NCBI GenBank assembly: GCA_036346375.1
Contig: CM070517.1
Coordinates: 16,841,651-16,905,650, forward strand
DNA length: 64,000 nt
Source: Guadua angustifolia
Taxonomy: Eukaryota > Streptophyta > Magnoliopsida > Poales > Poaceae
Reading direction: 5' to 3'
The notes beneath the pieces are model-generated. The model was not told the DNA's origin, searched no databases, and saw only the letters and a list, made by a program, of their open reading frames with translations. A program made the position numbers and the translations under genes. Shown piece by piece: positions 10,538-22,947 of this stretch. Each line of letters opens with the position of its first letter. Positions within the stretch are counted from its first letter, which is position 1.

Positions 10538-11031
10538 ATGTGCAGGGTACCTTGCACCTAAATCAAACTCAGCTAAGGATGTATTTGTTTCGGTTTTTTC
10601 TCTAGTTTAGAAGCTAAAGTCTAAATAAAGGGTGAATTTTTAATTGGTCTTTTCAAAAGTCATAAATCTCTATATCTAAAAGCCAAAAGCTACTAAAGAT
10701 ATGTTTTTTTTGCTTATCGAGGATTGATTTTAGACTAATGCCACTAAAGTTAGGGCAACATTACTCACCTCAACCACGTATAAAAACATACTGCTTTTAA
10801 GCTACTTAAACCAAAAGGTTGGCTTTGAGGTATAAACAAAAAAAAACTAAGCCTAAAAAAACAAGGCTTAACAGGATTCCATTATTTCATATAAAAAAAC
10901 AGCCTTCTCATAGTAGAAGGGTTAAAGGTAAAACTTAAAGCAGATGGACTAACAAAATATAGACTGAGTTAGATTTATACAACCAAATCTCGCTGGTTCA
11001 ATTTAATACCATCAAAATGCCATGCCATTTA
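10538..11031. other. AT-rich intergenic stretch
   Basis: No gene is seen. The wording near 10577-10720 (aaggatgtatttgtttcgg and aagccaaaagctactaaag) resembles grass Tourist-type MITEs, but the second end could not be matched. Confidence 0.3.
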
Positions 11032-11526
11032 GGGCCTGTAGGCTTCGATTGCCGGTCGGAAGCACCCCAAACAAAGCAGTTGTGCTTCAGCTGTTTGAGC
11101 AAAGCCATAGCCGAAGCCCCCCTCAAAGCCGTAGCGGGTGGGGAGGTGCTTTCGGCTGTGACTTCACACAGTAGTCGTCTCCCAGCTTGCTCAGCCGTCT
11201 CCCTTCCTCCCCGTTGGGTCACCTTGGAGCATCCTGGTCGACCGCGTCCTCTGCCTTGGAGCCTCGCTGGCTGCCTCCCTCCTCACTCCTCCCCGCCTCG
11301 GAGCCCTGTCGGTCGCTTCCCCGCATACCGATCGGCCACCCTCCTCCTCACCTCCCTGTCGGCCGCCCTCCTCCCCTCCCGTTCTCCCTCCCCTTTGCCA
11401 AAAATAGAAAAGCTACTAGTTTACCAAACGGCCTCATAAAAAAACTATAACCCCTAGCTACAACTGTTTTACAGCATAGCAAGTTAAAAATAGCATTTCA
11501 GTCCAACCACAGTCCTAAATAGACCC
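11032..11526. mobile_element. Tourist/PIF-Harbinger-like MITE
   Basis: The left end is GGGCCTGTAGG and the complement of the right end is GGGTCTATTTAGG, both in the GGGYCTRT style of PIF/Harbinger elements. The flanks are the direct 3-bp duplication TTA (11029-11031 and 11527-11529). The interior is partly GC-rich (11160-11400), with proline/leucine-rich open frames that resemble no family, perhaps a captured gene 5' end. Confidence 0.5.
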
Positions 11527-12663
11527 TTAGTTTTATGTTGCTGTCAGAATGACGGTCTACATCGACAAGATTGCTCTAGGCCATGCTGCCCTCAACCCTT
11601 TTTTTGTTGTGCGTCTCCTCGTCGTGATTCCCCGCCCTCTACACCTAAGGTAGACACAAAAACCTGCGGGAAAATTGAGAATTTGCCACTCTCTTGGTCG
11701 ATTTTAGGGTTTGGTACTTTTATCGTTGTTATTTAGGACTGGCCACGGTGTTCATAGAAATAGTAGGGCTTTGCCTCTTCCCACTTATTCTGAAACTTTC
11801 GCAATTTTTTTTTAAATCGGAGAAGGTGTCCTCTTCCTGCTTATTGTGCAATTTTCGCAATTTTTTATTAAACTAGGAAACGTGTCGTGTAATGTCACTT
11901 ATGCCCCTGGCCACAAAACAGTGACTTCTAAGGGGCTTTTGGATGTTTTTTTTTTTTTGACCGAAAGGGGTATGAAATTCTCGTGCTCCCTTCGTACCCC
12001 GTTTAAGGTGGATGTAAGAACTAAGAAAGCACTTCGCAGAGAAATCAATGCTCAAAATTAAACCATCCACAATATCAAACTTTTTACGAGACACCCCAAA
12101 CCTGTCTGCTGCCTTTGAAGACCATGAGGACCTGTCATTTTCTTTAGGAACAGGAAACAATCCACATGTTCCAAACAAACAGAGCTTAGCTTAAGATTCT
12201 ATTTCCCAACACAACAAAGGCACACAATAACCAAGTTTTCTATTTTCAAGAACCAACGACTATTTCTGCAAGGTTTGGATTACTTGTGCACTGAATAAAC
12301 TCAAAACTATGAAAGGTTTGCTTATTATCATTAAACTTCTGTAAATAGATCTTAATTGCCAAGAAGGAAACCAAAAAAAGTAAACTTGTGTACCACGTAG
12401 TAATAGATCAATGTTGTGTGCCTTTTACATTAAAAAGAGCATCAGTTCACATCCATTTTTTTTTCCTGTGAGAACAGTAGTCCAACCAGCAAGTTGCAAA
12501 TTACCACACAGTAACTCTAGATTTCTAGTTACATGCACCAACAAGTTTCTCTTCGACTACTTTCTTTATGCATCGATCTCAAAATTTTCAAGTGTCATTA
12601 CTTAGTGACGACCCTTCTGTTACCTAGCCTTTGACTTTTGTTGGAAGGAAGAAACGAACCAAC
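11527..12663. other. 3' flank of the ferrochelatase gene
   Basis: No coding sequence is recognised. The part from about 12200 to 12663 should contain the ferrochelatase 3' untranslated region on the minus strand. The part 11700-12190 contains T-rich runs, near-duplicate phrases (cgcaattttttttta at 11800 and 11856) and an inward-facing frame (11873-12178) without domains, probably transposon debris. Confidence 0.35.
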
Positions 12664-13028
12664 CTAAAGCAGTGTGTTCCGGAAAGCGGAAATTAATCTT
12701 GGCGACAACAACAACACGAACGCCAAGATTGAGCCAAAGAACATCTTGCTCAGGTAATGCATCAGGTCCATGTTAGAATCGGTGTCGTTAGCGTTCCTGG
12801 TTACGATTGCAGAAGCGGAGGGAAGGGCTTCGGCAACAGCATCAGCAAGGTCAGAGATGAATGACGAAGTGCATCCAAGAGCTGGAACCCTGCCCCAGTT
12901 CTCAATGCCTGATTCTAAAGCCAAGTGCTTGTATTCCATGTCGATTTCCTCCAAGGTCTCAATGTGCTCGCTCACAAAGCTGATTAGTAACAAATGTGTT
13001 AGAATAGAGGTAATCATAACTTCATAAG

Positions 13029-13091
<63 letters not shown>

Positions 13092-16000
13092 GGCAGCATG
13101 GTGCGTGGGCACCATGATTTAAAAAGTATATTTTCTCTGTATTTTCATGCGAAACTTTTTGAAAATTTTAGGATGATGAGTTTAACTAGTTTAAACAAGT
13201 TTGAACTAAAATTCAAACTAGAGATTCCCTTTTTGATGATAGTTTGGTTGTAGGTATGTTTTCAACTGTATGTGTTTCATTTGAATTGTTAGATGGGTAT
13301 ATAACCTAAAACTGAAATTTTTGAAAAATATACTCAAATATGGCTTGAATTCGCGCATTTGAAATCATGGTACCCAGGCACCAAGGTGCCCTATTTCGGC
13401 TTCCTATGCATATATGTGTATATATGTGTGAGTATATATATATATATATGAAAAACTTGACCTCTGAAAATCTTAATTAAATGAGCAAAAACGACTGGAA
13501 TATGGCAAATGTGTAACTGATGATTACCTTACTGGAACAGCCAGGAGGCTCTTCACACCCTTTTGACCAAGTTCAACTATAACTTCATCAGTATATGGCT
13601 TCAGCCATTGAACTGGCCCCACTCGACTCTGACATGTGTGCAGAAAGTTTAGTACTGCCGTAACCACTAAAACAAAGGATCAGATAACACAAAATTGTAC
13701 AAACTCAGATTTCTTCCTCTGTACAGAATTGAAGATAAGATGAGAGTTTGGTTTTGAGCTTCTAAATGCAAAGGATCACTTTTATATCCTTGGAATTGCC
13801 TCAAAGATACATTACATAACTCTAAACATAGTTGTTAATAAGATAAATATTTATTTGTCTATACCTGGTAAGCCAGAGTGTGGCTGTTTAAGATTCCTCT
13901 GGATCTCAACTCTCCCATGATCAAAGCAATGCAGTCCTCCATCTGATCTCTGTAAGGATCTCCAGCATCCTCAACATAGGTAAGTGGTACTCCATGTGCA
14001 CTGAAGAATATCATAACCTGCCATTTAGATTTTGCAATCATGAGATATAATGTCAGAATGATATTACTGTCTATTCAATTTCCCTCATAAATTATCCGAC
14101 AAATTCATTAATAAAAAAAAAGTAGTACTCCCTGTGTTACAAAATAGATGTTATTTTGGATATTAATGAAAAGGGAATGAGCAGACCTCTTCAGGATTGG
14201 AAAAAATTGATAGTTCTTTCTCAATTAAGTCAGCCATTGATTTTACATAGCCAACGCGTTGGTACCAGGATTCGATAATGGAAATTGGCAAGCCAGCAAA
14301 ATATGAATCTTCCCTGCAATGATGCCATCATATTAGATTTTTCAGGTTCTACAACGTCTTAAAGATGAGATTTCATATAAGGCAACTGCCTACTTGACAA
14401 TGTTTTGGAGAACACGGATGCTTGACCCGCTTGTTGATATGGAGTATTGAGGGTACAGTGGAAGAACAACAAGCTTTGTAATCTTATCCTTCTTAATCTG
14501 TCATCAATTGCGAGTAGAAAACCACTTATTATCAGTTAGAATCAAGTGGACAAAACCAAGGTACAATAAAAATGGCCATGAAAATGCAATATGTGTTGCG
14601 GAATACTCAAGCATATGAAAAAATTCCTTAAATAAGATAGAGTAGAAATAATCATATCTAAACGAAAATTAGAAGAATAAAAACAATTAGATTTCAAATA
14701 TAGAATAATGCATTGCTCTAATTGCCACGGAAGACAAGTCAAACAAAGAAAAGGCAAGAAACTATTGCTGAGACTAAAAGGAACAAACCTGATGATTTAA
14801 AAGGCATTTAAATTCATTGAGGCAAGATGTTTCACCTGATCAATGGCTTCTTCCGTGAAAGGGTGCCAATACCGCATTCCGACATATATATCTGCATGAA
14901 AATTCTTCTTCTTCAGTGCAACCTTCAAAGCATTTGCCTGAAAAATATAGCTGATTCAGTTAGGAATGTGAAGGATAAATTTCCATATCACAAGTACACT
15001 GAAATTATATCCAGGTATAATGAAAGTTCCACAATTCAATAAGTTATAACAAAGCTGCTAAATTATTTTATTGTGAAGGCAAGCTGCTAAATCACTTATA
15101 GCAGGAGTTAAGTAAAGCTGAATAAAACAATAATTTTGGAGCGTGGTTGGACTAGTGAACTTTTACCTGCTCATCAGTAATTTTCCGCAAAGGTGATCCG
15201 CCACCAATTGAAGCATACCCCTCTTTACTCTTAGGAGCTCTAAAAGTAGAGATAAGTTTGGCCAGTGGTCTTTGAAGAAACCTGAAAAGCCTAGGCAGTC
15301 GAATGATATCCTGCGTAGTCCAAATAGAAGTGATAAGTCAAAAGAAACTATTGCTGTATGCACGTATGATAATGTAAATTACTGAAAATTATCAATGATT
15401 CAAAATAATTAAGAACAGATAGGGGAGCAATACTTCTAAATGAGACATTCGTATCATAATGACATAATATGATGGTCAAGATGGATGCGCAAAAATGGTT
15501 AATTTCTTTGTCAGATGAGATACATAATAAAATCGAATTGGCATTGCAACTTCTAGTTTTGGCTTGAGTGGGGTCTTTCATCTGAACTGCATAAACATTG
15601 TCATAAATCCTAATAGTTGATACAATTTCAATGGGAAGTATTTGTCAAACATGCAAATGGTGCTTTTTGCTATTAACATTATTTCATATGCTCAAGAGTT
15701 ACTAGACTATATCAGTCAATCTTTTGGGACTATAATACAATATACTAAAAGTAACCATTCCACACAAAGATTCAATCATTGAAAGTTGTCACATAGCATT
15801 ATGTTGGTTAAAAATAATTAGCAAATGCGCTAGCAATCAAAAATACAACCATGTGGTATAAAGACTTACTGGATCAGCAAACAGGTTGAATAAAAATGGT
15901 TGAACATCATCCAGGGTCTCTGGGCCACCAAGGTTTAATAAGAGTACTCCAACCTTTTCTTCGACAGCATGCGACAATACACCTTTGACATTTTCATCAA

Positions 16001-17865
16001 AAGTAGTACATGCATCTGCAGAGGTAGATCTCACAGCAAGATTCTGCTGCTGTTTAAGCAATGGACTTCTGTGAACCAAAGAGGATCCACTTGCTGATAA
16101 TTGCCAGGGCTTAACATTCCCATGCAAGTTTTGCTCATGTTTGGTAAAACTAGCAAGATTTGTAGAACTGGCATTACCACATGACCTGTCAATGGTAGCA
16201 ACAATCCATAAAGTTCCAAAACAAGATATACGCTTTGATGGATAAAAAAGTTAAGGTTATTCTGTCCATCTCCAGTGAGAACATCATCCAAATATAGTCT
16301 GAATACTTCTCAGAAAGGCATGGGAAGCTTAGCAAAGCAGATGGATCAAGTTATCAACAACATTATGGCCAAATGTATTGTGAATTGATTTTAAAATCTC
16401 TACTGACAACAATTTATTTAAGCAATATAACTATTGCGTATATCTCAGCAATCATACCTTTTAAATTCATGATCATCAGTGCCATCTATGTTCTGCACAG
16501 TCAATAAAATACTAAGTACTTTCACAGTAAACTTTCTTCCAGACCATTTAAAACTTAGGCATTCCTCCCAACCATTTGATCCATAAACCCATATTACTAT
16601 GACATCTTGTCTCTAGATCACATCACCTCAAATAACATTTTGATTTTGGTACTTCAAAATGTTGATCCTACTCCAGTATTAATTTGCTCTAATGTATGCA
16701 GCTTGACAGATGTTCACAAAAAACTATTTTAGTTGAAAACATACTCGACAAGCATAAAATAATCATACAGAATTGCTAGTTCCAAGAGCCCCAAACAATT
16801 CAGTAGTATAAGAGTAAATTTCACAAAACTACAAGTTTGACGTACAAAGTATTACAAAACTACAGGTTTGACGTACAAAGTATTACAAAACTACAAGTTT
16901 TAGCAACTATTCCACAAAACTTGGGCTAGATGTATCACAAAGCTATAAGTTTTAGAAATCCTGTCGTACGCACTTGTATCTGACACCATGGGCCCACCTG
17001 GCAACCGCTATACCACCCTCACCTCCCGTTATGTATTGTCCACGTTATGCGCTACATTGCAACTATGGCCAAGGTGGACATGTAGGACATGCATGATGCC
17101 GGCCTTTTGCAAACTCTGTAGTAATGCATTCTATTTATGAGCAATGGAAATAGATCAACTGTGTTCCGTGTTCACCAGTTTGCACTGATTTGCTTGGAAA
17201 TCCTTGTTGATAGTTGTGAATATAGTTTTGTTCAAATAATTCTGTGAGTACGAGCAATCCTTTTGCATCTGGAGCATGACATGGATAGTCTGTAAAAGGA
17301 GGTGAGGGCAGTATAGCGGCTGTCAGGTAGACCCATAGTGTCAGATACGGGTACATGCGACCGGATTTCTGAAAGCTATAGCTTTGCGGTACATCTAGCC
17401 ATTAGATCTGGAGTTCTATGAAATAGTTACTAAAACTTGTAGTTTTCCAATAGTTTATACAACAAACATATACATTTTGCAAAAATTACTCTTAATATAA
17501 GGATTCATTACAATATTTTTAACAAATGACATCCTGTCAAGCACAAAACACTGACATGATGTGGACCTGTGAAGGTGGTATGAAATGGCACACTAATTCA
17601 ATTTTGGTGCTAATTTGCCTTAGTAAATTCCTACCGAATCATTACTAACAATTTTGGTGATTGCAACAGTGCACCAGGGTAAAACCCACGAGAATCTAGC
17701 TTGCGCCAAACCCTCCATCCAGATCAATGCTCACAAGAAAGAACGAAAGGACAATCATCGCATAAATGGCAAGCGAGTGAGTGGTACTCACATGGTCGGA
17801 ACACTCTTCCCCAAGAATTGCCCCGAGCACTTCAGATCAAGAACCCCAGACCGGATGCACTCCAT
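12664..17865 (-). CDS. FC2: ferrochelatase, chloroplast type 2 (FC2), complete nine-exon gene
   Basis: Ferrochelatase inserts ferrous iron into protoporphyrin IX, the last step of haem synthesis. Coding exons on the minus strand are 17865-17792, 16185-15870, 15310-15167, 14937-14836, 14497-14394, 14313-14187, 14017-13865, 13628-13528 and 12979-12664. All introns are GT-AG and all phases agree, giving about 478 residues. The N-terminus ([16 protein letters not shown]) is a likely transit peptide. The core includes [34 protein letters not shown], the catalytic-histidine region [12 protein letters not shown] and [14 protein letters not shown] with GRVPALGC. The C-terminus has a linker followed by a hydrophobic helix ([16 protein letters not shown]), the CAB-like tail that separates plant FC2 from FC1 and anchors it to thylakoid membranes. 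No defect is seen. Several introns carry MITEs and a Micron-like insertion, none touching splice sites. Confidence 0.95.
13029..13088. repeat. (TA)n-(CA)n microsatellite
   Basis: About 15 TA units run into about 13 CA units in the last intron of ferrochelatase. It forms the left border of the Micron-like element; a second TA/TG-rich tract (about 13409-13450) lies on the other side. Confidence 0.95.
13091..13391. mobile_element. Micron-like element set in a microsatellite
   Basis: The left end (GGGCAGCATGGTGCGTGGG, then caccatgattt) and the complement of the right end (GGGCACCTTGGTGCCTGGG, then taccatgattt) are imperfect inverted repeats of about 33 bp. Each end abuts a TA dinucleotide and a (TA)-rich tract. 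It is non-coding and about 300 bp long. The rice Micron family is known for lying inside (TA)n microsatellites. This copy fits that habit, but family identity needs alignment. Confidence 0.55.
14127..14160 (+). mobile_element. fragment of a Stowaway-type MITE end
   Basis: The phrase tactccctgtgttacaaaat matches the Stowaway terminal motif (TA plus CTCCCTCCGTTCC-like). No second end is present, so it is a relic in a ferrochelatase intron. Confidence 0.4.
16810..17493. mobile_element. MITE in ferrochelatase intron 1
   Basis: AAGAGTAAATTTCACAAAAC at the left faces the complement of the right end, AAGAGTAATTTTTGCAAAA. The left arm contains a short tandem duplication of the phrase tttgacgtacaaagtattac (16844-16885). 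Matching phrases about an unresponsive-length foldback (ttttagaaatcct and its complement) lie deeper inside. It is non-coding. The target duplication is unclear. Confidence 0.6.
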
Positions 17866-18240
17866 GATCCTGCAAGATGAAAACCAATAAACTCAACTCC
17901 TCGCTCAATCAAAGCGAACTCCTCACCGAACAACTCACCCACAACACGATCCGTCAAGAATCTTGAGAGCGCACGGCCTCCCATTAAGCATCAAGAAACC
18001 CACGCACGAAAAGAAAGTAAAAGAGAGAGAGAGAGAGAGAATAACCAGCCGGGGGAAGGGAAAGGAGAGGAGGCAGCTACTTCTCGACGCGCCCGCGACT
18101 CAGCGCGGAGAGAGATCTAGAGCGGGTTGGCCTTGCTTGATTGCTGGGGAGAAGGGGAGAGAAGAGGAGGAATTTGCTCGCATGGATCTCTCTGCCTTCC
18201 CCTCTCCTCACCCTTCCTGGCATAAGGGCATTTCCAATAC
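17866..18240 (-). promoter_or_regulatory. possible proximal leader and promoter of ferrochelatase
   Basis: The start codon at 17865 is only four bases inside an exon that begins after the acceptor ttgcag, so a leader exon lies further up. One candidate ends at the donor gtgagttg near 17937 and would include a pyrimidine-rich leader with a (CT)n tract on the coding strand (18019-18041), common in plant 5' leaders. The alternative leader exon is at 19174-19340. Both choices are inferred from splice signals. Confidence 0.35.
18019..18041. repeat. (GA)n microsatellite
   Basis: About ten GA units; on the ferrochelatase strand this is a CT tract upstream of the start codon, a frequent element of plant leaders and core promoters. 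Confidence 0.85.
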
Positions 18241-19173
18241 ATAGTTTGTTAGATGGTTTCTTAGAGGAGAGAAGGTGTATTAAATAGAGATTCAGAAACA
18301 AGGACCCCAATGCATGGTTTCTATCTACTGTTTCTAACATTAATTAACGTTGTAAGTTAGTTTAATTTGCATCGGATCTATTGTGCCATAAAGTTAATAC
18401 GTGCTCGTTTACATATTTTTTTTTCTTCAGGATAAGCGTGGATTCCATGTGCCTAAAGAACAGAACAGCTGGATACCGTCCCAAAAGATGAACAGAACAA
18501 TAAGAACAAATAAATAAAAAGTATTGTATGAACAAGCAAGAAGAAAAACCAGAGCCTACCAAGAACCAAAGCAAGCAAGGTCGATGACTGAAAGAGAAGA
18601 CCTGAATTTTCTTGTAAATCTTACAAAACAACCAAATGGTAAAAACATGAAACGAAAAGGGTGCCAAATAAACTGCTGCTAGCACATTACGGAAAGCTGG
18701 TAATGGTTTCAATTTAAGCATAAAGAAACCGATGTTTCCCACAAAAAAAAGATTGCTTCTTGGGCATTGAAAATTGCGAAGGTTTGGATTTGATAAACAA
18801 AGACGAGACACTAAGATTCACCACATTAGCGATTAACCCTCGACAGGGAAGAACCAAAAGAGACGCCTTTCGTGAATCGCATGCGCGTGGACAATTTCCC
18901 AATACTCCTAGCAAGATCTAACACCTCGGTCCCCCCTCAATAATAAACAAATAAATTCTCAGTGCGTCATAAAAACAGGTGAGAACAAGAACTGAATCTC
19001 GCGCCTACACAGAGTCGATTCCACGCCCAAACACGCCCTCGGAACCTAAATCCAAGATCCAGACCAGCGCATTACAAGCGAAATGTCCGCAATTCCCAAA
19101 GAATCCCAACGCGTACACAACCGCACAGGTACAGGAGCATAACGCAAGAGGCAGGCAAGGAAAGGGAACTCAC
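18241..19173. other. intron or upstream region of ferrochelatase, no gene recognised
   Basis: If the leader exon at 19174-19340 is used, this stretch is part of a leader intron ending at 17870. The minus-strand open frames at 18362-18811 and 18714-18914 are cysteine- and leucine-rich without a known domain, and look like chance. Confidence 0.35.
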
Positions 19174-19340
19174 AATTCTTCAAGAACACTACTGCCTCGA
19201 TAAGCAATTAGGGATCGGCTCCAAGAATTTCGAAGCCAACAAACGAGGAGGGGACGCCGGCGCTAGCGGAGGAAGCGCTCTGCTGTTCTTGGCTTGGTGC
19301 GGAATAGACTAGAGGCAGAGACTTGGTGCGGAATAGACTA
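19174..19340 (-). other. candidate distal 5' leader exon of ferrochelatase
   Basis: On the minus strand a GC-rich leader-like stretch ends in a consensus donor (gaagaatt|gtgagttcc, donor at 19173-19172). It has no open frame of interest and includes a short direct repeat (cttggtgcggaatagactag, at about 19293 and 19322). It could splice to the acceptor just ahead of the ferrochelatase start at 17869. Borders at the 5' side are uncertain. Confidence 0.4.
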
Positions 19341-19624
19341 GACGCCGCCAGGGGAGGGGAGGGAGAGTGCTGGCCGGATCCGGATGCGGACGAAGAAATG
19401 TCTTCCTTGTTTCTTGGTCAAATGTTGCAGCCCACTAATTGCGAATCGGCAACTACCCCCGCTTTCCTTCCTTGATTCGTGAATCGTGCCTGCCTTCTCT
19501 CCGGTTCCAACTTCCACCAGGAGGCAGTAGGGCCCACGAGGAACTGAGCACTGGATCGCACCGTGCACTAATCTTGAAGCAGCTCTCTTTTATTTTACAT
19601 TTTTTTAGCATATTCAATGCAATA

Positions 19625-19896
19625 TCTCTACTACTTCTAATTAGGAGTTGGTGGCGGTCGTCCGTTCTTCTTCAGTACACCTGATCCATTGGATTTAGCA
19701 TGAACGACTGAGATGAAAGGGGATTTAACCCGATCGTCCTGCCCATTCCTCTCATCTTCGCACGGGCTGAGATATGCTCCGCTTGATGTGTGTAGGAAAG
19801 AAATTGTATTTTATTGTATAACTTACGATCCTTTTTACTTATATATATATATCACCCTCTTTAGGATTCCGTTGCAACGCACAGGCACCCTACTAG
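19625..19896 (+). mobile_element. short non-autonomous Helitron
   Basis: It starts TCTCTACTACTTCTAATTAG directly after a host A (19624). It ends with the palindrome CGTTGCAACG (19870-19879), a short G/C-rich tract and CTAG followed by host T (19897). Insertion between A and T, a 5'-TC start, a 3' hairpin and a CTRR end are the Helitron hallmarks. It is about 272 bp with no coding sequence. Confidence 0.75.
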
Positions 19897-21488
19897 TACT
19901 ACCCTTGTCAATACCGGAGTGCCTATACATGTTTGGCACTTGAAATGGTACATTCTTGTATCGGCCCATGCCTACATATTGTTTCAGGTTAAATATAATA
20001 ATATATTTATAAGTACACACATATTTAATTATATGTACATTAAAATTCACTTATGATATTACTTCAAATACACGGTAGTATTATCAAATATAATATATAG
20101 TTTAGTAGACTATATTATCAATTCCACCAATATGATATCGAAACCGATATGGTTGATATCAAAGCTAGTATAGCTGATATTGACCAGTTTTGGGCTGGTA
20201 TAGCCGATATTGACTATGTTGGTATGGTACATAGGTCTATTTTGTATCAGTCTAGGTGTTGAAATGGTACATACCAGTCATACCTACCGGTACAGGTACG
20301 GTGTTTATAAATATGCAACAGGTACGGTATTTATATACAAAAGGCACAACCTACCATGGAAGCAGTTAGCCGCTCCGCTTCACAAAAACATGTTGTATCA
20401 ACACAGTCTCTAAAATGCAACTTTGACTACTAATTATTATTGTAATATATTTATAAATCCAATAAAATTATAATACTATGGAAGTACTTTTTTGAAACGA
20501 ATCTATACATGTAATTTCTATCTCTCAAATCTAAATATTTTAAAAACTATAAATAAATAAATAAAGTTTCAAAAGTTAGACCACGCCAATGCAAACCATG
20601 CAAACCACATGTTTTTTTTCTAACGGTATACCAAAAGGCATTACCCATCCATCCTCACATGAGGGTATTTCAAATCATGATAAGTTAGGTTGACAAAAGC
20701 TTAAGAAGCCTTGTTTGTTCCAAAACATGGGCCTCCTCTTTTAATTTTTCTGCTTTTTTAGCAATTCATAGAAGCCTTGTTTGTTCCAAAACATGGGCCT
20801 CCTCTTTAAGCGGCAATTCATAGGCAACTGTTCGTGCTAGCAAGCAGATTCTCGGCCTTGAGGTGGATTTTGGGCCATCCATCGAGGAATGGACGGCACG
20901 GAGTGACTGTTACAGTGTAAAACGCACATAAAATGTTATCTGTACAATGCAAAACAGCGCTTATGAACATAAAATGTCTACAGTGGGTCTTCACATCTGT
21001 AAGGGCATGTTTGGATGCTAGGGGGAAAGAAACCTAGGGAAAATTTTCCCTAGAGGGGATTTAGAAGGCATATTGGAATCCCCCTCAATCCTAGGGAACA
21101 TATTGCTTTTGCCCGTCATTTTTTTCCAGAAGTATTTAGTTCAGATTTGACTTCTGGTGTTTGTCTAAGATATATATTATTCAGTTTACTTACTATATGT
21201 TAAGCCATGTTTACTAAAACTGAACTATAACTCAAATATTTTCAGTTCCAAGTGTGGGCAAACCTCATCTAAGAAATGATATTGAAACTAAACCAGATAA
21301 AGAATGCTTCATCAATATGTGGACATTTCTCAAAACGTTTTCCGAGTAGACAAGTAAAGAATGCTTCATCAATAAGAACAAGCTGTCTTCCTCACTGCCT
21401 AATAAGCAAATGGCAACCAGGGCAGCACCTACTTGTTCCCTGAACCAATATGCCCTTTAGAAGCACACACCAATATACTATCCCATTA
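19897..21488. other. gene-free intergenic region with transposon debris
   Basis: No coding sequence is seen. AT-rich phrases with the words ggtacggt, gatat and tggtacata recur at 19900-20340. A phrase of about 40 bp (agaagccttgtttgttcc and following) occurs twice at 20703-20746 and 20769-20804. A Tourist-like phrase (gggcatgtttggatgc) starts near 21003. Near 21292-21375 the words gataaagaatgcttcatcaa recur. Confidence 0.4.
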
Positions 21489-21493
21489 CCATA

Positions 21494-21736
21494 TGTTGTG
21501 AAACAATGTCTTCTCAAAAGACACCATTTCATTGATCTCATCAAGACACAAGATTAAGCAGTTAATCAAGTGATTAAGTCATAAATTAGGCAGTTGTTTA
21601 GAGCAGTTAATTAGGCGATTGTCTCTTTGGATAAAGGCGTATAATGGCACCCTTTCCTGTATAAATACAATCAAATTGATCAATGCAAAGACAGTTCTTC
21701 CATTCATTCATGCTCTGTTTTCGTTTTACTTTCACA
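21494..21736 (+). repeat. 5' LTR of the outer copia element
   Basis: It runs from TGTTGTGAAAC to TTTCACA, short at 243 bp. It contains a TATA-like phrase (gtataaatac, 21660-21668) just ahead of the presumed transcript start and a repeated phrase of the type gttaatyaggcrrttgt. Confidence 0.8.
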
Positions 21737-21838
21737 CGTTATCAGCACGCTCTACGCTAAGCACCAAAATAACACAGACACATTCTGAGAGGCTCGAAGG
21801 CCTCCCATTCACGCTTGATTTCTACGGGTGTCGATCTG

Positions 21839-22947
21839 ATGGAGGAGGAATTGTGCCTAGTAGATAGTTGTACTACTAACTCTATACTAAGGGAAACAAA
21901 ATATTTCCAAACTCTTACTAAGAGGCAAGGAAATGTTTTGACAATCGCGGGACGTGATGCAATGATAGTTAGTTCTGGTCGTGCCACTATCATACTTCCT
22001 ATGGGTACTCAAATCACAATCGAGGATGCACTATTGTATCCTGATTCAACACGTACCTTATTAAGTTATAGAAGATATCCGCAAAAATGGTTTCCATGTT
22101 GAAACCCATAATGACAATAATAAGGAATTTCTCCTCATCACTAAAGATTACGGATATGGCAGACAAACATTTGAAAAGATTTCCTCTTTACCGTCTAGAT
22201 TGTACTACACATACATTAAATCTGTACCACATGTTGCGTACAAGGTAATTTTTCAGAATGTCGATGCATTCCAAACTTGGCATGATCGCCTTGGTCATCC
22301 TGGTATAAGGATGATGAGAAAAATTATTAGCAATTCTAATGGTCATGATCTACATGCTGCCAAATTTCCAAAATCATCAGATTTTATATGCATTGCATGT
22401 GCAACTGGGAAATTGATTTTGAGACATTCTCATCTTAAAATCCAACATGAGCCACTCAAATTCCTTGAACGTATTCAAGGCGACATATGTGGCCCTATTC
22501 AACCATTGTCTGGTCCATTCAGATATTTCATGGTTCTTATAGATACATCTACTCGATGGTCTCATGTGTGTCTTTTATCCACACGTAACCATGCTTTTGC
22601 AAAGATAATTGCTCAAATCATTAAACTTAAAGCACATTATCCTAACACGATTCAATCAATACGATTGGACAATCTTTGTTGAATTTTCCTCACATGCATT
22701 CAATGATTATTGCATGGCCTTAGGAATTCAAGTACAGCGATACATCCCATATGTCCATACTCAAAATGGTTTGGCGAGAATCTCTTATAAAGAGAATCAA
22801 GTGGATTGCAAGACCCTTATTACAAAATTGCAACTTACCAACTTCATGTTGGGGTCATGCGGTCTTACACATTTGCGACTTAATTCAATTGCGACCAAGC
22901 GCATATCATACAACTTCCCGCTGCAATTAGTGCGTGGAAATATACCA
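21839..22947 (+). pseudogene. copia protease-integrase segment of the outer element
   Basis: Frames read in order: a degraded protease start (LVDSCTTNSIL, where the usual DSG/DTG triad is DSC), a GAG-pre-integrase zinc finger (WHDRLGHPG...CIACATGK) and the integrase core (GDICGPIQ, VLIDTSTRWSHVCLL). This is the copia order PR-IN. The Gag region is missing: protease follows the primer site within about 100 bases. The frame shifts near 22080 and 22680, and the sequence is cut at 22947 by the gypsy insertion. Confidence 0.8.

Noticed and set aside
18362..18811. 149-residue minus-strand frame upstream of ferrochelatase
   Set aside because: It has no domain, no suitable promoter or neighbours, and lies in a region that should be leader intron.
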